Assembly: GCA_027405735.1 (NCBI GenBank)
Contig: JAPEHQ010000001.1
Location: 1,240,001-1,304,000, forward strand
DNA length: 64,000 nucleotides
Direction: 5' to 3'
Source of the DNA: Mucor racemosus
Taxonomy: Eukaryota > Mucoromycota > Mucoromycetes > Mucorales > Mucoraceae
Shown: positions 23,515 to 34,984 of the stretch, in pieces
Numbering within the stretch: position 1 is the first letter of the stretch
Layout of the letters: every line of letters starts with the position of its first letter
Notes under the pieces: model-generated
Database searches by the model: none
What the model saw: only the letters and a program-made list of their open reading frames with translations
Told to the model about the DNA's origin: nothing
Made by a program: the position numbers and the translations under genes

Positions 23515-24963
23515 ATGGCCGAGAATATTCCACCTCCAATTCCCAGGCATATCAGAACAACTAAGCTTACTGTTGCTCCAGATATTCCTCATCCTCCTCC
23601 TTCATCCTCTACTAATAACACCAGCACTTCTTTATCAACAACTGACGTATTTCAAGATACAGAGGAAACAACAAACACTGAACCTACTACAATTCCTGAT
23701 AATGAAACTACAGCTGAACCAACAAATGGTGTTCCTACTGTTGAAACGGAAAATAACAAACCACCCAAAGATCAGAAAGAAACTAAAGAATCAACAAAAG
23801 ATAAAAAAACTAAACCCATCACAGAAGAACAAAAACCAGATTATCAAGAAGCACCCGTCAAAAAGGAAGAGGAATACGATGAATTGGCAAACCCATTCGA
23901 CTTGGCAGGATATCAAAAATTAAGTAAAATTGGAGAGGGTACATATGGTGTTGTATTCAAAGCTAGACAAAAGACATCCAATAGACTAGTTGCATTGAAA
24001 AAGATTCGATTAAATTTACAAGAAGGTGTACCAACAACCACAATCAGAGAGGTTGCAATCTTGAAAGAGATGGATCATGAAAATATTGTCAAGTAAGTGT
24101 AACATTCTAGTTTGCATTGTGGAATGTACTGACAAGTTTATAATCTAGACTTCTAGACATGATTCAACGAGATGCAACCATCTATTTAGTTTTTGATTTC
24201 TCCGAAGTTGATTTACGGAAATACATGGATACAGTAAAAAGGCCTGGCTTGACTGAAAGGCATATTAAAAGTTTCATGCATCAATTACTAAGAGGTTTGC
24301 ATTATTGTCATTCGCATCGTATTTTGCATAGAGATTTGAAGCCACAGAATCTATTGATTGATCGACATGGTAGATTGACTATTGCAGATCTTGGACTATC
24401 TCGTGCTTTTGGTGTACCAATGAGAACATATACACATCAGGTATATAGAATGAAAATGACGAATGAAAAGGATCTAACGTATCATTGTAGGTAATTACAT
24501 TATGGTACAGAGCACCTGAGATTTTGTTGGGTAGTCCACACTATTCTACAGCTGTGGATATGTGGAGTGTAGGTTGTATTATGGCAGAAATGATTACATT
24601 GAGGCCTTTATTTCCTGGAGGTGCTCAAATTGATCAACTATTTCGTGTATTTCGAGAATTGGGTACTCCCAATGAAGAAGTTTGGCCAGGCATTTCTACA
24701 TTACCTGATTTTAATCCTCATTTTCCACGTAAGCAGATTTATTCATTAATTTAAATGGAAAATTAACAAATTCATTTGTAGCATGGAAACCAAAAGATTT
24801 ACGAGTTTCCTTTGAAAAACATAAACACTCAATTGTTCTACCTGATTCAGCGTATAATTTATTAAGGTCAATGCTTGCATATGATCCTGTAGCTCGTATA
24901 TCTGCTGTAAAGGCTGAAGAAGATGTATACTTTTATGATGATATTACCATGCTTACTTTATAG
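23515..24963 (+). CDS. Cyclin-dependent-kinase-like protein kinase with N-terminal extension
   Basis: Four exons (23515-24092, 24149-24440, 24491-24728, 24782-24963) join in frame to 429 residues. The kinase domain starts near residue 130 with [11 protein letters not shown] (glycine loop), followed by ALKKIRL (ATP lysine), PTTTIRE in the place of the PSTAIRE cyclin-binding helix, [10 protein letters not shown] (about 253-262), DLGLSR and the activation loop [15 protein letters not shown], then [10 protein letters not shown]. It belongs to the CDK group, closest in pattern to Cdk1. Substitutions are PTTTIRE, DLG for DFG, and a C-lobe ending [12 protein letters not shown]. The first 130 residues are Pro/Thr/Glu/Lys-rich and probably disordered. 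Start choice: the Met at 23515 has A at -3 and G at +4; an upstream Met at 23422 would add an unlikely hydrophobic leader. The stop codon is 290 bp from that of the convergent antiporter gene. Confidence 0.88.
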
Positions 24964-25101
24964 ATTTCTCCTCTCCTTTTTCTTCTGTTATTTCCTATTG
25001 TACACATATATACATTTCTATCAATTTATTGTTTAATATTGTTTTCTTTTAGTCATCATATCATAATTAATCCCATCTGCTCGAATAAACATTTTAGCAG
25101 C

Positions 25102-25124
25102 TTCTCTCTCTCTCTCTCTCTCTA
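25102..25124. repeat. CT microsatellite
   Basis: A run of about ten CT dinucleotides in the intergenic 3' region between two convergent genes. Confidence 0.9.
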
Positions 25125-25253
25125 TCTTCTTTCCAATACATATCATGTCATTTAAATGTACAACTTCGTATTTCCATTTTGTAAATATTTTATAGATAGA
25201 AATAAACCTTAATAGCAATAAAATACGTATATGTGATATAATAACAGATTTAT

Positions 25254-28190
25254 TTAGACTTCAGTATTATGATGAAAAGCATCGCTTGTGGGCGCTTGAA
25301 TAACTACAAGGCTAGCTAATGTTCCTGCAGATAAAATTTGGTATGCTGTATTTCCAAGTGCAGATTTGAATCCACGGCTATAAGGTGAACTAGAGGAACC
25401 ACCTTCCAATGGAGTAGGTGTATAAGCTGGTAAATTTGCAGCGTTACTAGCGGATATTGATCTACCCAACACTACTAAATCATGCTTATCAAGAGGGTTC
25501 TCAAGGTTATCTAAAAGTGTAGAATATTCAGACACATTTTCAATAGCTGAATGTTTGATGGATCGAAGAATAACATTGCTGGATACTACAGTAGATGTGA
25601 ATAAACCTTGGAGCAAAGCATCGTCAGAACTTTGTTGTGTGTTGGCTATATTTAATGTGTTTCGAATAGTATCTTTTGTGGCGTATGTTGTGGATGATTC
25701 ATCATTAGTTAATTTCAATACAAGGACTTCAGCTTTACCATGAAGGCGAAGAGCAAAGACTAAAGCAGCACGATCATCAGCTCCACCATGAGTAAATGGT
25801 ACAATTATTTGAAAATTCCTCTGTGATCTAGGGTTTCCGTCTTGGATATGTCCAAATCCACGGTCTATAAATAAGCCAACAGTAGAATGTGTAATTGAAT
25901 AAGCAGTTGAAGCAAAATCAGCATCAGACATTTGGTAGGGTGTCAAATCACCAGCAACATGTTGATCTAAAGGATTAATTTCTTGTTGCTGAATAGTGTT
26001 TTGTATATGACTATTGCTAACCCAAGGAAGTAAAACCATATCAGCAGATACTAATTCACTATAATCTGATACAGTTCTAATATATTCTGAAGGTGTACGG
26101 AAGTCTAGTCGTGTTTGCAATGATTCGATACCAATTAAACTTGTAAAGGTTCTCAATACATTGAGCACGGGATCTTGCTTTTGTGTTTCTCGGATATCTT
26201 GAATCTTCATAATGTCAGATGCACGTTGAGTCAATTCAAGTAAACGAAGAGCATGAATATCAAGGCGACTTTTGTTGACATTTTCAGTAATCAGAGGATC
26301 TTGTTTCAATAAACGAATTAATGCCATCATGGAAGGAACTGTGTCAATACGATTAAGCATAGTAACAAGGGAGAAATATTGATCTGATTCTAATCTTGAA
26401 GTACCCAAAACACTGGGATCTTTTTTATCAATATCAATGCTTTCTGTATCGTATTCAGGATTGACAAATCTTTCTGCAGATTGCTTTTGATACCATTCAG
26501 GATATAACCACATTACAACTGGTGTAGTCATGAATGTTGTCACCAATGCCATCACCACCATGATCACAAAAACTGCATAAAACACATAATAATTGATATT
26601 ATTGCGCCATATTTCCTTCAATAATACACTTACTTTGATCATTCAATACACCAGCGTCATGGCCAATATTCAAAACAATCAATTCTACTAAACTATGTGT
26701 AACATAAATTAAAGGTCATTAGATCAAAATAAAGTTACAATTGCAACTTTAAATTATTTTGTTACCCTTTGCAGCTCATTAAAAAACCTATTGTCAAGGA
26801 TTCACGTGTAGTTAATCCTGTCGCTCTTGCAGCAATTGCGCATCCAACAATTTTGCCAAAACATGCTAAGAAAATAACTAAAATTACATAGCCCCATACT
26901 GTGCCTGTATTCAATAATCCAATTTGTGTTTTGAGTCCAGATAATGTGAAATACTAATTTTATATTAGTATTTATTTCATACAGCATTTATCACACTTAC
27001 AAGGGGCAAAAATACAATATTTACTATATCCTCAATTTTCTCGGTAATCTTGATAGCAAGATCGTGATCATGTGGAATAATGACACCAGCAAGAAATCCA
27101 CCGAAAATTGGGTGCACGCCTATACAACGATTGTCAAACTATTAAGCTTTTTTTTTTCTTACTGGATAGACATGTACTAAACTTACCAATAATATCTGTT
27201 ACAAATGCAGAGATCAACACTAATAACATGGTTACAGCCATCAAAAGAGGAGATGGCCCGTTTTCAAAAGATCCAGTTTTGATTGCTAATCTACGATATA
27301 AGGGGGCAATGAAAACGATCAAGAACAAAGCAAAGCCAGCTGTAGTCAAGAATACATAAAGCGCTTCCAATCCACCTGAAGAGTTTAGCAATGCGACGAC
27401 AAGAGCAAGTAATACCCTATAACATGTTAAATAGATACACTTACTTACAAATGTAAAAACTCACCAAGCTACACAATCGTTTAATAAACCAGCCGACATA
27501 GTAATCACACCAACTCTAGTACGAAGCAACTTGAGTTCTGCCAATATACGAGCCAATACAGGAAACGCCTATAACTATATAAGTAATTTGATTTGTCTTG
27601 AGCTTAAGTCAACTTACAGTAATCGCCATGGCGACACCCAAAAACAACAAGAAACTAGAGAAAGGAATAGCATTGTCATTTTGTAATTTATAAAGCCCAA
27701 CACTGACAGCAGCACCAAGACCAAATGGTAACGCCATACCTGCAAATGCAATAGACACACTCTGTTTCCAATCTCGCTTTACTATACGTAAATCTACTTC
27801 AAGGCCCACCTGAAATAAGAAGAATACTAAACCCAATGTTGCGATTAGATTGAGGAATGGTAATGATTGACTTGGAAAGATAGTATCATTGAAATGTGGA
27901 ATACGACCTAGTACAGATGGACCCAAAACAATACCAGCAATAACTTCTGCAATGACTCGAGGCTGCTTCAAATAAGCTAATGGAACTGCCAATATTCTAC
28001 AAAATACCAGAATGATAACAGCCTAAAAAGAAACCCAACAAAATAAGCTTTTTCCTTCTTGCATATCTCACGCCAATATTGTATAATAGCTTACTTGTAT
28101 GATAAATAGTGTGATTGGATTTGCTAAATTCACAGCTGATGGGTTTAACCCAGAGAAAACACCTGCTTGAGGAGGGGCCTTTGTATCCAT
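25254..28190 (-). CDS. kha1: K+/H+ antiporter, CPA2 family (Kha1-like)
   Basis: A cation/proton exchanger of internal membranes, probably controlling K+ and pH of Golgi/endosomes. Eight exons join in frame to 839 residues: 28190-28095, 28022-27618, 27568-27465, 27416-27187, 27119-27001, 26953-26766, 26692-26634, 26572-25254; introns are 47-73 nt. The first half is the Na+/H+ exchanger domain with about twelve membrane segments. Landmarks are [60 protein letters not shown] (the ND pair of CPA2 exchangers), [16 protein letters not shown] and [18 protein letters not shown]. After [17 protein letters not shown] comes a soluble tail of about 400 residues, a length typical of fungal Kha1. The tail end ([13 protein letters not shown]) has nucleotide-binding-like character. 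The start Met at 28190 opens [17 protein letters not shown], typical for the family. Confidence 0.93.
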
Positions 28191-29025
28191 TAAAAAATAT
28201 ATAAGAGTATAAAGAAAGTTGAATAACCTGTTAATTAGCTTTTTTCTTTTGATTTGCCATTAAATATTTATTTGATGTCTAAGTGTAACAGTACACCAGA
28301 ACCATAGAATACACACACGCACACAGATATAGTGTGTGACCTAATCTCGTCTCATTTCTTATCAAGTGACACATACCTCAAATGGACTTGCTGCTGCAAA
28401 TCTCAGTAAATGTGAAAAGAACGATAAATCAATGACGACGTTGTTAGATTGTAATCCATTCTTTTGTTTTAGTTGTATTAATGATTTCTTTTGGGAAAAG
28501 AACAAATGGAAAACCTGATCTGACTATTTAGAATAATATACACATTCAAAGTAGCGAGGCTGAAATCCATTGACCATATTGTCAAAATTAAGCTTTTTAA
28601 AATGTACCATTCCATGTACATTTTATTTATTGATGTCTTTGTCGTACGTCTATACTTAAATTTCTCAAATCAAATCGAATATGATGAGCATTAGGAGTCA
28701 TTTGATTTGGATTTATGTGGATGTATCGTATATCACCCAATACCATGACATGTGTCTTTTTTTTTTCAAATCATAAATGTCATAGGATTCAAACAAATGT
28801 TACAAAACAATATGCATTGCTTAAAACAAATTGTTCTGTTATGTATGACTAAATACGTTTTGGGATACATCAAAACAAATATCAGATCTGTGTCGAATTA
28901 TAAGATCTACACTTTATTTTTTATTTTAAAGCATTTTCGCTCTTTCAAAAATACAAATACATTTACATACTATACATTGATGGTGTATTGTTCTTACATT
29001 GATAAATACGCATGAATGTCATGAA
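28191..29025. other. Upstream region of the antiporter gene, then spacer
   Basis: No gene-like frame. A CA-rich run (ACACACACGCACACAG) lies near 28310-28326 within the presumed promoter. The open frame at 28752-29015 has simple composition and no motif. Confidence 0.4.
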
Positions 29026-29193
29026 ACTATATGCCAATATACCTGAGATGCTCAGCTTTCATACAAAAACAAGTATCCGGAAATATCCTATTCTTAATAG
29101 CTGGTATAACTTCTATAATATTATTGTTTCAGATTTCTACCAGTATTTCACTGCTAAAAATTAAAAGCTATGAGCCTTCGTATCTAACATTGC
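29026..29193 (+). repeat. R2 fragment
   Basis: Matches the start region of R2 copy 1 near 6530-6690 (ATGCCAATATACCTGAGATG, then AAGTATCCGGAAATATCCTA and CAGTATTTCACTGCTAA). Only about 165 bp remain before a small hairpin and the R1 copy D. Confidence 0.7.
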
Positions 29194-29245
29194 TGTCGAG
29201 CCGGGTTTCACCAGCCAAATTTACTGGTATAAGCTGGGCTCGACA
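29194..29245. repeat. 52-bp hairpin with inverted ends
   Basis: It starts TGTCGAGCC and ends GGCTCGACA, with a further inner match (ACCAG/CTGGT). It sits exactly at the junction between an R2 fragment and R1 copy D, so it may be a minimal inverted-repeat element or a rearrangement footprint. Confidence 0.55.
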
Positions 29246-29254
29246 ACATCCCTA

Positions 29255-30990
29255 CTCAATTATGACACCATACCTTATTCTATCCCAGAGGTTAATCAGT
29301 CAAGTAGCTATCAAATCAATATACAAGCATATTTAGCGCAACATTGAAACAAGGCAACTCATAAGCTCTTCTAGCACGGTTAAATTATGATTGAGCCATT
29401 TCAATCCATAGATTACTATCAAACAGATCTAATGGTTCAATAGTGCCTTATTAAATTACATCTCAGGATCTTACACTATGAAGAAAAAATCTCTTACACA
29501 TCTTAATTGTGCCACATTAAGAAAAATAAGAAACTTTTCACTGCTTATTTTTTTTTAAATTTTGTCTTATTTTCCTTAATGTGGCATAATTAAGAGAATT
29601 AAAGCATTTTTTCTTCATAGTGTTAATGTCAAATCAATATAAAAGACCATACTTTTATATCTAAATAAACGATATCTTGTTTTTATTATACAGTTGAAGA
29701 ACTGATTCATTACTCATTCTCTTTTGATTATATTCTTTTTTAAGTATTATTCATCAAACCTAAAAATATATGACACTATGGTATATATCTAAGTTTTAAA
29801 TAAACATGCGATTTTTAACTTTTCTTATATTTAGCCAAGTCTGATCTGAAAATTCAGACTTTGTAGCGGACATTTTCGGGGCTCATTTTATCCTTACAAA
29901 CACTCATGATTTTTATCAAAAAACAGGAAAATCAAATTTTGACACCAAAATCAACGTTTAAATATACTACATTGTGAGAGAAAATTGTAGCTATAACTAA
30001 TACACATTTTATTAATGCTTAATATTAAATGTTAAATAACGAAACTTTGTACTTTTGTCCCAAAAACGATTTTCTGATTAAAGGATTTTCATGTAATATT
30101 TTGCAATAAAAAGGTTTGTTATTTTTTATTGAGTAAATAGAGCACTAAATTCTGTATATGTGTATATTTTTTGTTTTTATAATTGGCAGTATAATTAACT
30201 CTTGATTTGCAAAATCAGAAAAAAAAAATTAAAAAATGTCAAAATTGATGATCTGGACAAAAATAATTTTCAAAATTAATATTCCGCTTATAAGCCTTGT
30301 AAGTCTTAAAAATAAGAGATTTTATAATATTTAAGAACTTTTTCAAGAATTTACGATGCTGTATCCACTTGCTTCAAGTTTATTACTGTAAATATTTATA
30401 CATACTTTTATAATCACCAATTTTTCTGTTGTTAGATATGGACTTTCGACCAAAATGTATTGATTATAACGTATATGATGGAACAAAACGACTAAGTTTT
30501 GGATGCCTTTTTTTATTCGAAAAAATATTATAACGGGCCCTCACATTAACAGTTAATAATTCATTTCCAAATAAACAATAAGAAAAACATGTACTTGTAC
30601 CTGCTACTTGATTTCAGTTTATAAAAAATATTGGCCTTTTTGTTGTAGTTTTAAACGTAAATAAAAGAGCTGAGGAAAGAGTAGTGAAGAAAAAAGATTT
30701 TGTGTGTTACAAATAGAAATTTACAAAGGCATAAATACTTTTACTGTTACCAAACAAATTGTTGTCGTTATTCCCATTTGGTCTCCGAAAGAAGAACATG
30801 GGCAGAACTCTTTCAAACCCTAAATTTCAAATTAATATATCTCATCAATAAGGCAATTCTGTTGAACCAGAGTAACTCACATCTGCTTTAAATCATTCAA
30901 ATTATATTCGTTGTTATTAATTATATCATAATTGATATACTTTAATAAGTTGACTAAGAAACCTTGATCTCATTGTTCTGCCCATGGGAA
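29255..30990 (+). repeat. Repeat family R1, copy D
   Basis: Collinear with copy C (16.7-18.1 kb) and then with the reverse complement of 12290-13310, making it the longest continuous R1 copy seen. It contains a MITE at 29474-29622. Inside 30700-30880 a frame resembling the reverse of 13119-13310 is visible (WSPKEEHGQNSFKLQIS in that copy), so this part may once have been coding. Confidence 0.85.
29474..29622. mobile_element. MITE, family M1, copy 1 (149 bp)
   Basis: Terminal inverted repeats CACTATGAAGAAAAAA and TTTTTTCTTCATAGTG. The 3-bp duplication TTA is at 29471-29473 and 29623-29625. The paralogous copy C reads GGATCTTAATGTC with a single TTA, giving a clean empty site. The 3-bp TTA duplication is the habit of PIF/Harbinger-type elements, which is an inference because there is no transposase. 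Confidence 0.9.
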
Positions 30991-31164
30991 GCATAGTTCG
31001 GCCGCAGTGAGACACAAATAGTAGATAACCAACTTGTTGTTCAAACCTATCGAATGCACGTTGTACGATGACCCATGAAAGTTGATACTGTGTCGGAAAT
31101 ACTTTTAACGCATATTTATATCTATGTCTATATAGAGTCGCAGCTTACTTTGATCAGTATTTAT

Positions 31165-31330
31165 TGTCGGTTTTCGCCCTTTTATTCAGTTTCAATTCCT
31201 AATAGAACTGTCATTTAATAGAAATTGTAGTATAAATATCTTCAGGAACCGAGACCTAATAGTTCTTGGTTCCCTTTTCATTCTGCAATAAAGACCCTAC
31301 GTTCTCCGTAATTGAATCAGTACTAGTCTC
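31165..31330. mobile_element. Possible short solo LTR inside R3
   Basis: A 166-bp insertion beginning TGTCGGTTTTCGCCC. It carries a TATA-like word and AATAAAG, and is absent from the 60-kb R3 copy. The target word TTTAT stands at 31160-31164 and again at 31472-31476, just beyond the adjoining MITE. This would mean the MITE landed at the LTR edge. The 3' end (GTCTC) is not canonical, hence the low confidence. Confidence 0.4.
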
Positions 31331-31333
31331 TTT

Positions 31334-31471
31334 CACTATGAAGAAAAATCCTTTTAATTCTTTTAATTATGCCATATTAAGACGAAATTCAAGAAAATAA
31401 GCACTGAAAATTTTCTTATTTTCCTTAACGTGGCACAATTAAAAGAATTAAGATATTTTTTCTTCATAGTG
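31334..31471. mobile_element. MITE, family M1, copy 2 (138 bp)
   Basis: Same ends as copy 1 (CACTATGAAGAAAAAT and ATTTTTTCTTCATAGTG) and a similar interior (TGGCACAATTAA words). The flanking TTT at 31331-31333 and 31472-31474 is the likely 3-bp target duplication. Confidence 0.85.
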
Positions 31472-31815
31472 TTTATTACTTCTACCTTTATAAAAATAAG
31501 ATCTATTTCCCCAATAATAACTTTCATTTACAGACACCATATTTAAATTGTTTTCAGTAAAAGTGTGCAGCAAACTATAGATGCACTTCGGTGATGATTT
31601 TTCATTACATAGTAGGTTGCGGAAGTTGCCATTCAACATCATTGTGTGGAAGATGATGCGTACCTAATTCTTGTACAGATTTTGAAGTTGCTTTCATCAA
31701 AATTCGCCAAGAAGATACGACTTTTGTTTTCAAGTGAATTTTGAATGGTTTCAGTTGGTTCTCAGTTCTCAGATGATTTTCAAAACTTTTCGTCCAATAT
31801 TGATTCAAATTTAGT

Positions 31816-34511
31816 TAAATTTTAAAATAGATGTACCTTGTGTCTATAGGCCATTAATTTCTCTCCGGAAATAAAATTGTTATTATATACTGCTCTCTAA
31901 AGCAATGATTTCTGTAACACAGATGATTGTATTTACAGTATGGCTCAAATATATAAACAGCTTTTCAATCAAATTATACAAAACTTTAAAGACGTCATCA
32001 ATGAAATTCAAATTTTAGGGTTTATTCAAAAACACGAAGGCCCCCTGTTTTGTTGTTTTTTTAACAACCAGGTAGGTTTGATGAAGCAAAACCTTATCGT
32101 TTTGTGGAATCACGAGTCTATCATGTACGTGTCTTATCCGTTGGCTAAGGTCTACTATAGTATCTCGCAAGATGAAGTTTCATACGTAGCTGCTGAAGGT
32201 TAGGTGGGAGTTTCGACGTTAAAGTAACGCCTCGTGCGTGAAATTTTAACGAAGCTTCTATCATAAACTTTCCTAGTATTTTAGGTTTGAGTAAAAGAAA
32301 AACAAGGAAACTGCTCTTGTTTAACTTTCTTTTAGCTCATCCTGGTACAGGGTTTATTCTATCTGCGTTTGGTTCTTTTGATTATTTACCTGTGGTTATC
32401 AGCTGTTTGTTATCTGATTTTTGGCACACCCTTGACCAGGGTTTAAGAGTCGAAATAATTTGATCTAACAGTTGGTAACTATTGAGCTATCAGCTATTGC
32501 CTATCTCATTTTGGCACACCCTTGGCCAGGGTTTAAGAGTCAAAATAGTTGGAGTTAGTAGCTGATGCCTCAATTCTGCTATAGCCAGTCTCTTCTTTTT
32601 AGCGTCTGTTCTCTTTTCTGCAAGGTCTGATCTTTCTGGTATGTTTCTAAAGCGTAGTATATTCTACGTTTCTCGTAATCTAATCTTTTTTTTTTTGGAC
32701 ATATTTAATTGTTTTTCTTCAACATCTGCCTCTCGTGTCAAAGATCCAACACTTTTTTTGGCATATCTGGTCTCTATTATTGAACATCTGTTATTGTTAC
32801 TGAGCAACTTGGTCTATCGTTTACAAATCCGGTCTCTTTCTGTAATATCTGGTCCTTCTCTCTTAATAGTCTGGTAACTTTGTGTTAACATTGGCTTTTT
32901 TTTAGGTTTTTCTTGCCTTTTATTCTATCTGTGTCTCCTACTATGGATTTTCTGGTATCTGATTTTTTTATATACTGTATGCTATCTGATTTCTTGGTTT
33001 TTAATGCTGACGTCTCTCTATGTTCATTCACCTCGTCCGTTTCAGTCAACATCTGGTTTTTCATATCCTGTATCAAGTTTTGGTTTACTCTATATGGTTT
33101 TATTTGACGTCGTACTTTATCTATCTGGTTTCGAGTAATTCACTTCTGGTCTCATCCCATGCTCTCCTAGTCTCAATACATGCTCTTCTGGTCTCAATCC
33201 ATCATGATCTTCTGATTTCAACTCGTGCTTATCTGGTATTAACTCATGCTTATTGGTTTCAATTTATAGTTATCTGGGTTATTATACAGTATCACTTTTA
33301 TATCTATTTCATCGCAAGCTCTTCCCTTCCATACAGAATTTTGAAGGTTTCTTTTGATATGACGCTTCAGATCTAATGTCTTTGGTCTTGTCTTTTTGGT
33401 CTTGTTTCTCTGGCCTTGTCTCTCTGGTTTTGTTTCTTTGATTTTATCTTAGTTACGATATTTCCTTCAGAAGTTAAAGCATTTTTTTTGTTATCTGATT
33501 TTTGATTCACCCTATGCGGGTTTAAGAATTAAAATGATTTGATAAAAAAAAGCGATAATTTTTACCACCTTTATTGGGATGGTATCTGTTTTGATGCTAT
33601 CCCAGTAAATTTGGTTATTACACTCAGTTGTTTGTCTTTGTACAATCGGTAATCCTGGGTCAATTTAACCTGGTTGCTCTCCATTCGTGGACTTGCGACC
33701 TCTCCCCCTTTTAGGACCTTATAGTCTTCTTTCACGGTAACCGGCTGGAAACTATAGCCCTTTATGGCAATCGGAGTCGTATTGTTTTCATAGCATTTGC
33801 TTGATTTCAGTATCACTTTATAAGTATGGTGGTATGCAAACTATAAAGTCAAATGGCAACATATAGATAGACCTCCTCGTGGTGTTGCTGGAAACGTTAT
33901 TTTTAACGGCTAACTATCTACTCCATTAAACCAATTATGTTGCAAATTAATTTTCCTTTACCTTAGAGAATTTCATTGTCTATAATCTCGACCCATAATT
34001 TTTTGTTTTATTTGTTTTTTCTTCGATTATTTATATTGCATAATAAAAATTATAAGGCTGAAATCTTATCAATCTTATTTATTGTGTCTTATTTCCTGTT
34101 CTAATACAAAGTATTGAGTTAATACAACTAAGAATTTGTAGGACCATTGACAGTATTAAAAAAATGTATGCTGCACAGAATATAAATGTATTAATGTATT
34201 TTTGAAATGCCCAAAGTTTAGAGTAAATATTGTAGCAAGAAAAATGTGTAATTTAATAAAAGACCTCGTTAAATCAAATTACACACAAAAACTGAAGGTC
34301 CTCCTTATTTAATATCAATACTTTGTCCTGTTTATATACAAATTCTATATCACATTTATCCGTTAGATCAGTTTTGGATCGATTATATCTTTCTGGTATT
34401 CCATGTCAGATCAATCTATTTACATTAGTAACACAGCACATTTAAGTTGGGCTTATTTTATACAGCTAAGTCCAACAAGTGAATATGTCTCACATATCCT
34501 GTTTTCTGGAT
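31816..34511. other. Gene-free region with degenerate short repeats
   Basis: Three copies of a block about 50-bp long (TTTTGGCACACCCTTG then CCAGGGTTTAAGAGTC) lie at 32417-32463, 32507-32553 and 33490-33541. From about 32620 to 33440 the plus strand is T-rich and carries many irregularly spaced TCTGGT words. An open frame at 31940-32203 (containing VGLMKQNLIVLWNHESIM) and a minus-strand frame at 33571-33816 (GGEVASPRMESNQVKLTQDY) look more protein-like than chance but match no family I know. They may be remnants of mobile elements. Confidence 0.45.
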
Positions 34512-34516
34512 CTTGC

Positions 34517-34769
34517 TGTTATGTCAATATCATATCCTAGGTCGCACATTTACGGTCGCAGTCAATATTCGGTATTATAGTAAATCAACAGGAGGTATAC
34601 ACGTTGATTCACATGCGTCTTAGTAAATTGGTGTAATGTTCTTAGATAGTAATTCTGTGTAATAGTAGTTATAATGATAAGTATATAATAAATACATCCT
34701 CTGGATGTATTGTTAATAAAAAGTATAATATTTGGCAAGATTATGTTTTAAGACCGTTTTGACATTTCA
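34517..34769. mobile_element. Solo LTR, family L1, copy 2 (253 bp)
   Basis: Highly similar to 15408-15652, with the same ends (TGTTATGTCAATATC and TTTTGACATTTCA). The target duplication is CTTGC at 34512-34516 and 34770-34774. Different target duplications in the two copies show independent insertions. Confidence 0.92.
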
Positions 34770-34984
34770 CTTGCTTTAAAACAATAAGAACAACCACGAA
34801 TGTTACCACAGATCAGTTAGCTGACTTCTTATCATTAAGGATTACAAATTAAAAGGTTCCTTATCTTACAAATAACCGGTGGATGCAACAATTTTTTGTA
34901 AACCCACAAAGTTTTAACAAAAGCAAAATTACGTAAATTTGTTTAATTGTTATGTATATATATATATATCCGAGAGCCCTTTGA

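Larger units (their letters stand above)
30985..31815 (-). repeat. Repeat family R3, copy 1, interrupted
   Basis: The blocks 30985-31164 and 31477-31640 match 60345-60620 (GATAACCAACTTGTTGTTC, ATTTAAATTGTTTTCA, CGGTGATGATTTT). Read on the minus strand, both copies give related peptides (KSSPKCIYSLLHTFTENNLN here, KSSPKYTYYSLLRNSFVENN there). The unit is therefore probably a decayed coding region of an unrecognised mobile element. The two blocks are separated by an LTR-like piece plus a MITE. Confidence 0.6.

Noticed and set aside
32641..33376. Several plus-strand frames rich in Phe, Ser and Leu
   Set aside because: They lie in the pyrimidine-rich TCTGGT repeat region and are explained by its composition.
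33640..33720. A tRNA-like or SINE-like B-box (GGTCGCAAGTCC on the minus strand)
   Set aside because: No matching A-box, acceptor stem or repeat copy could be found in the window.
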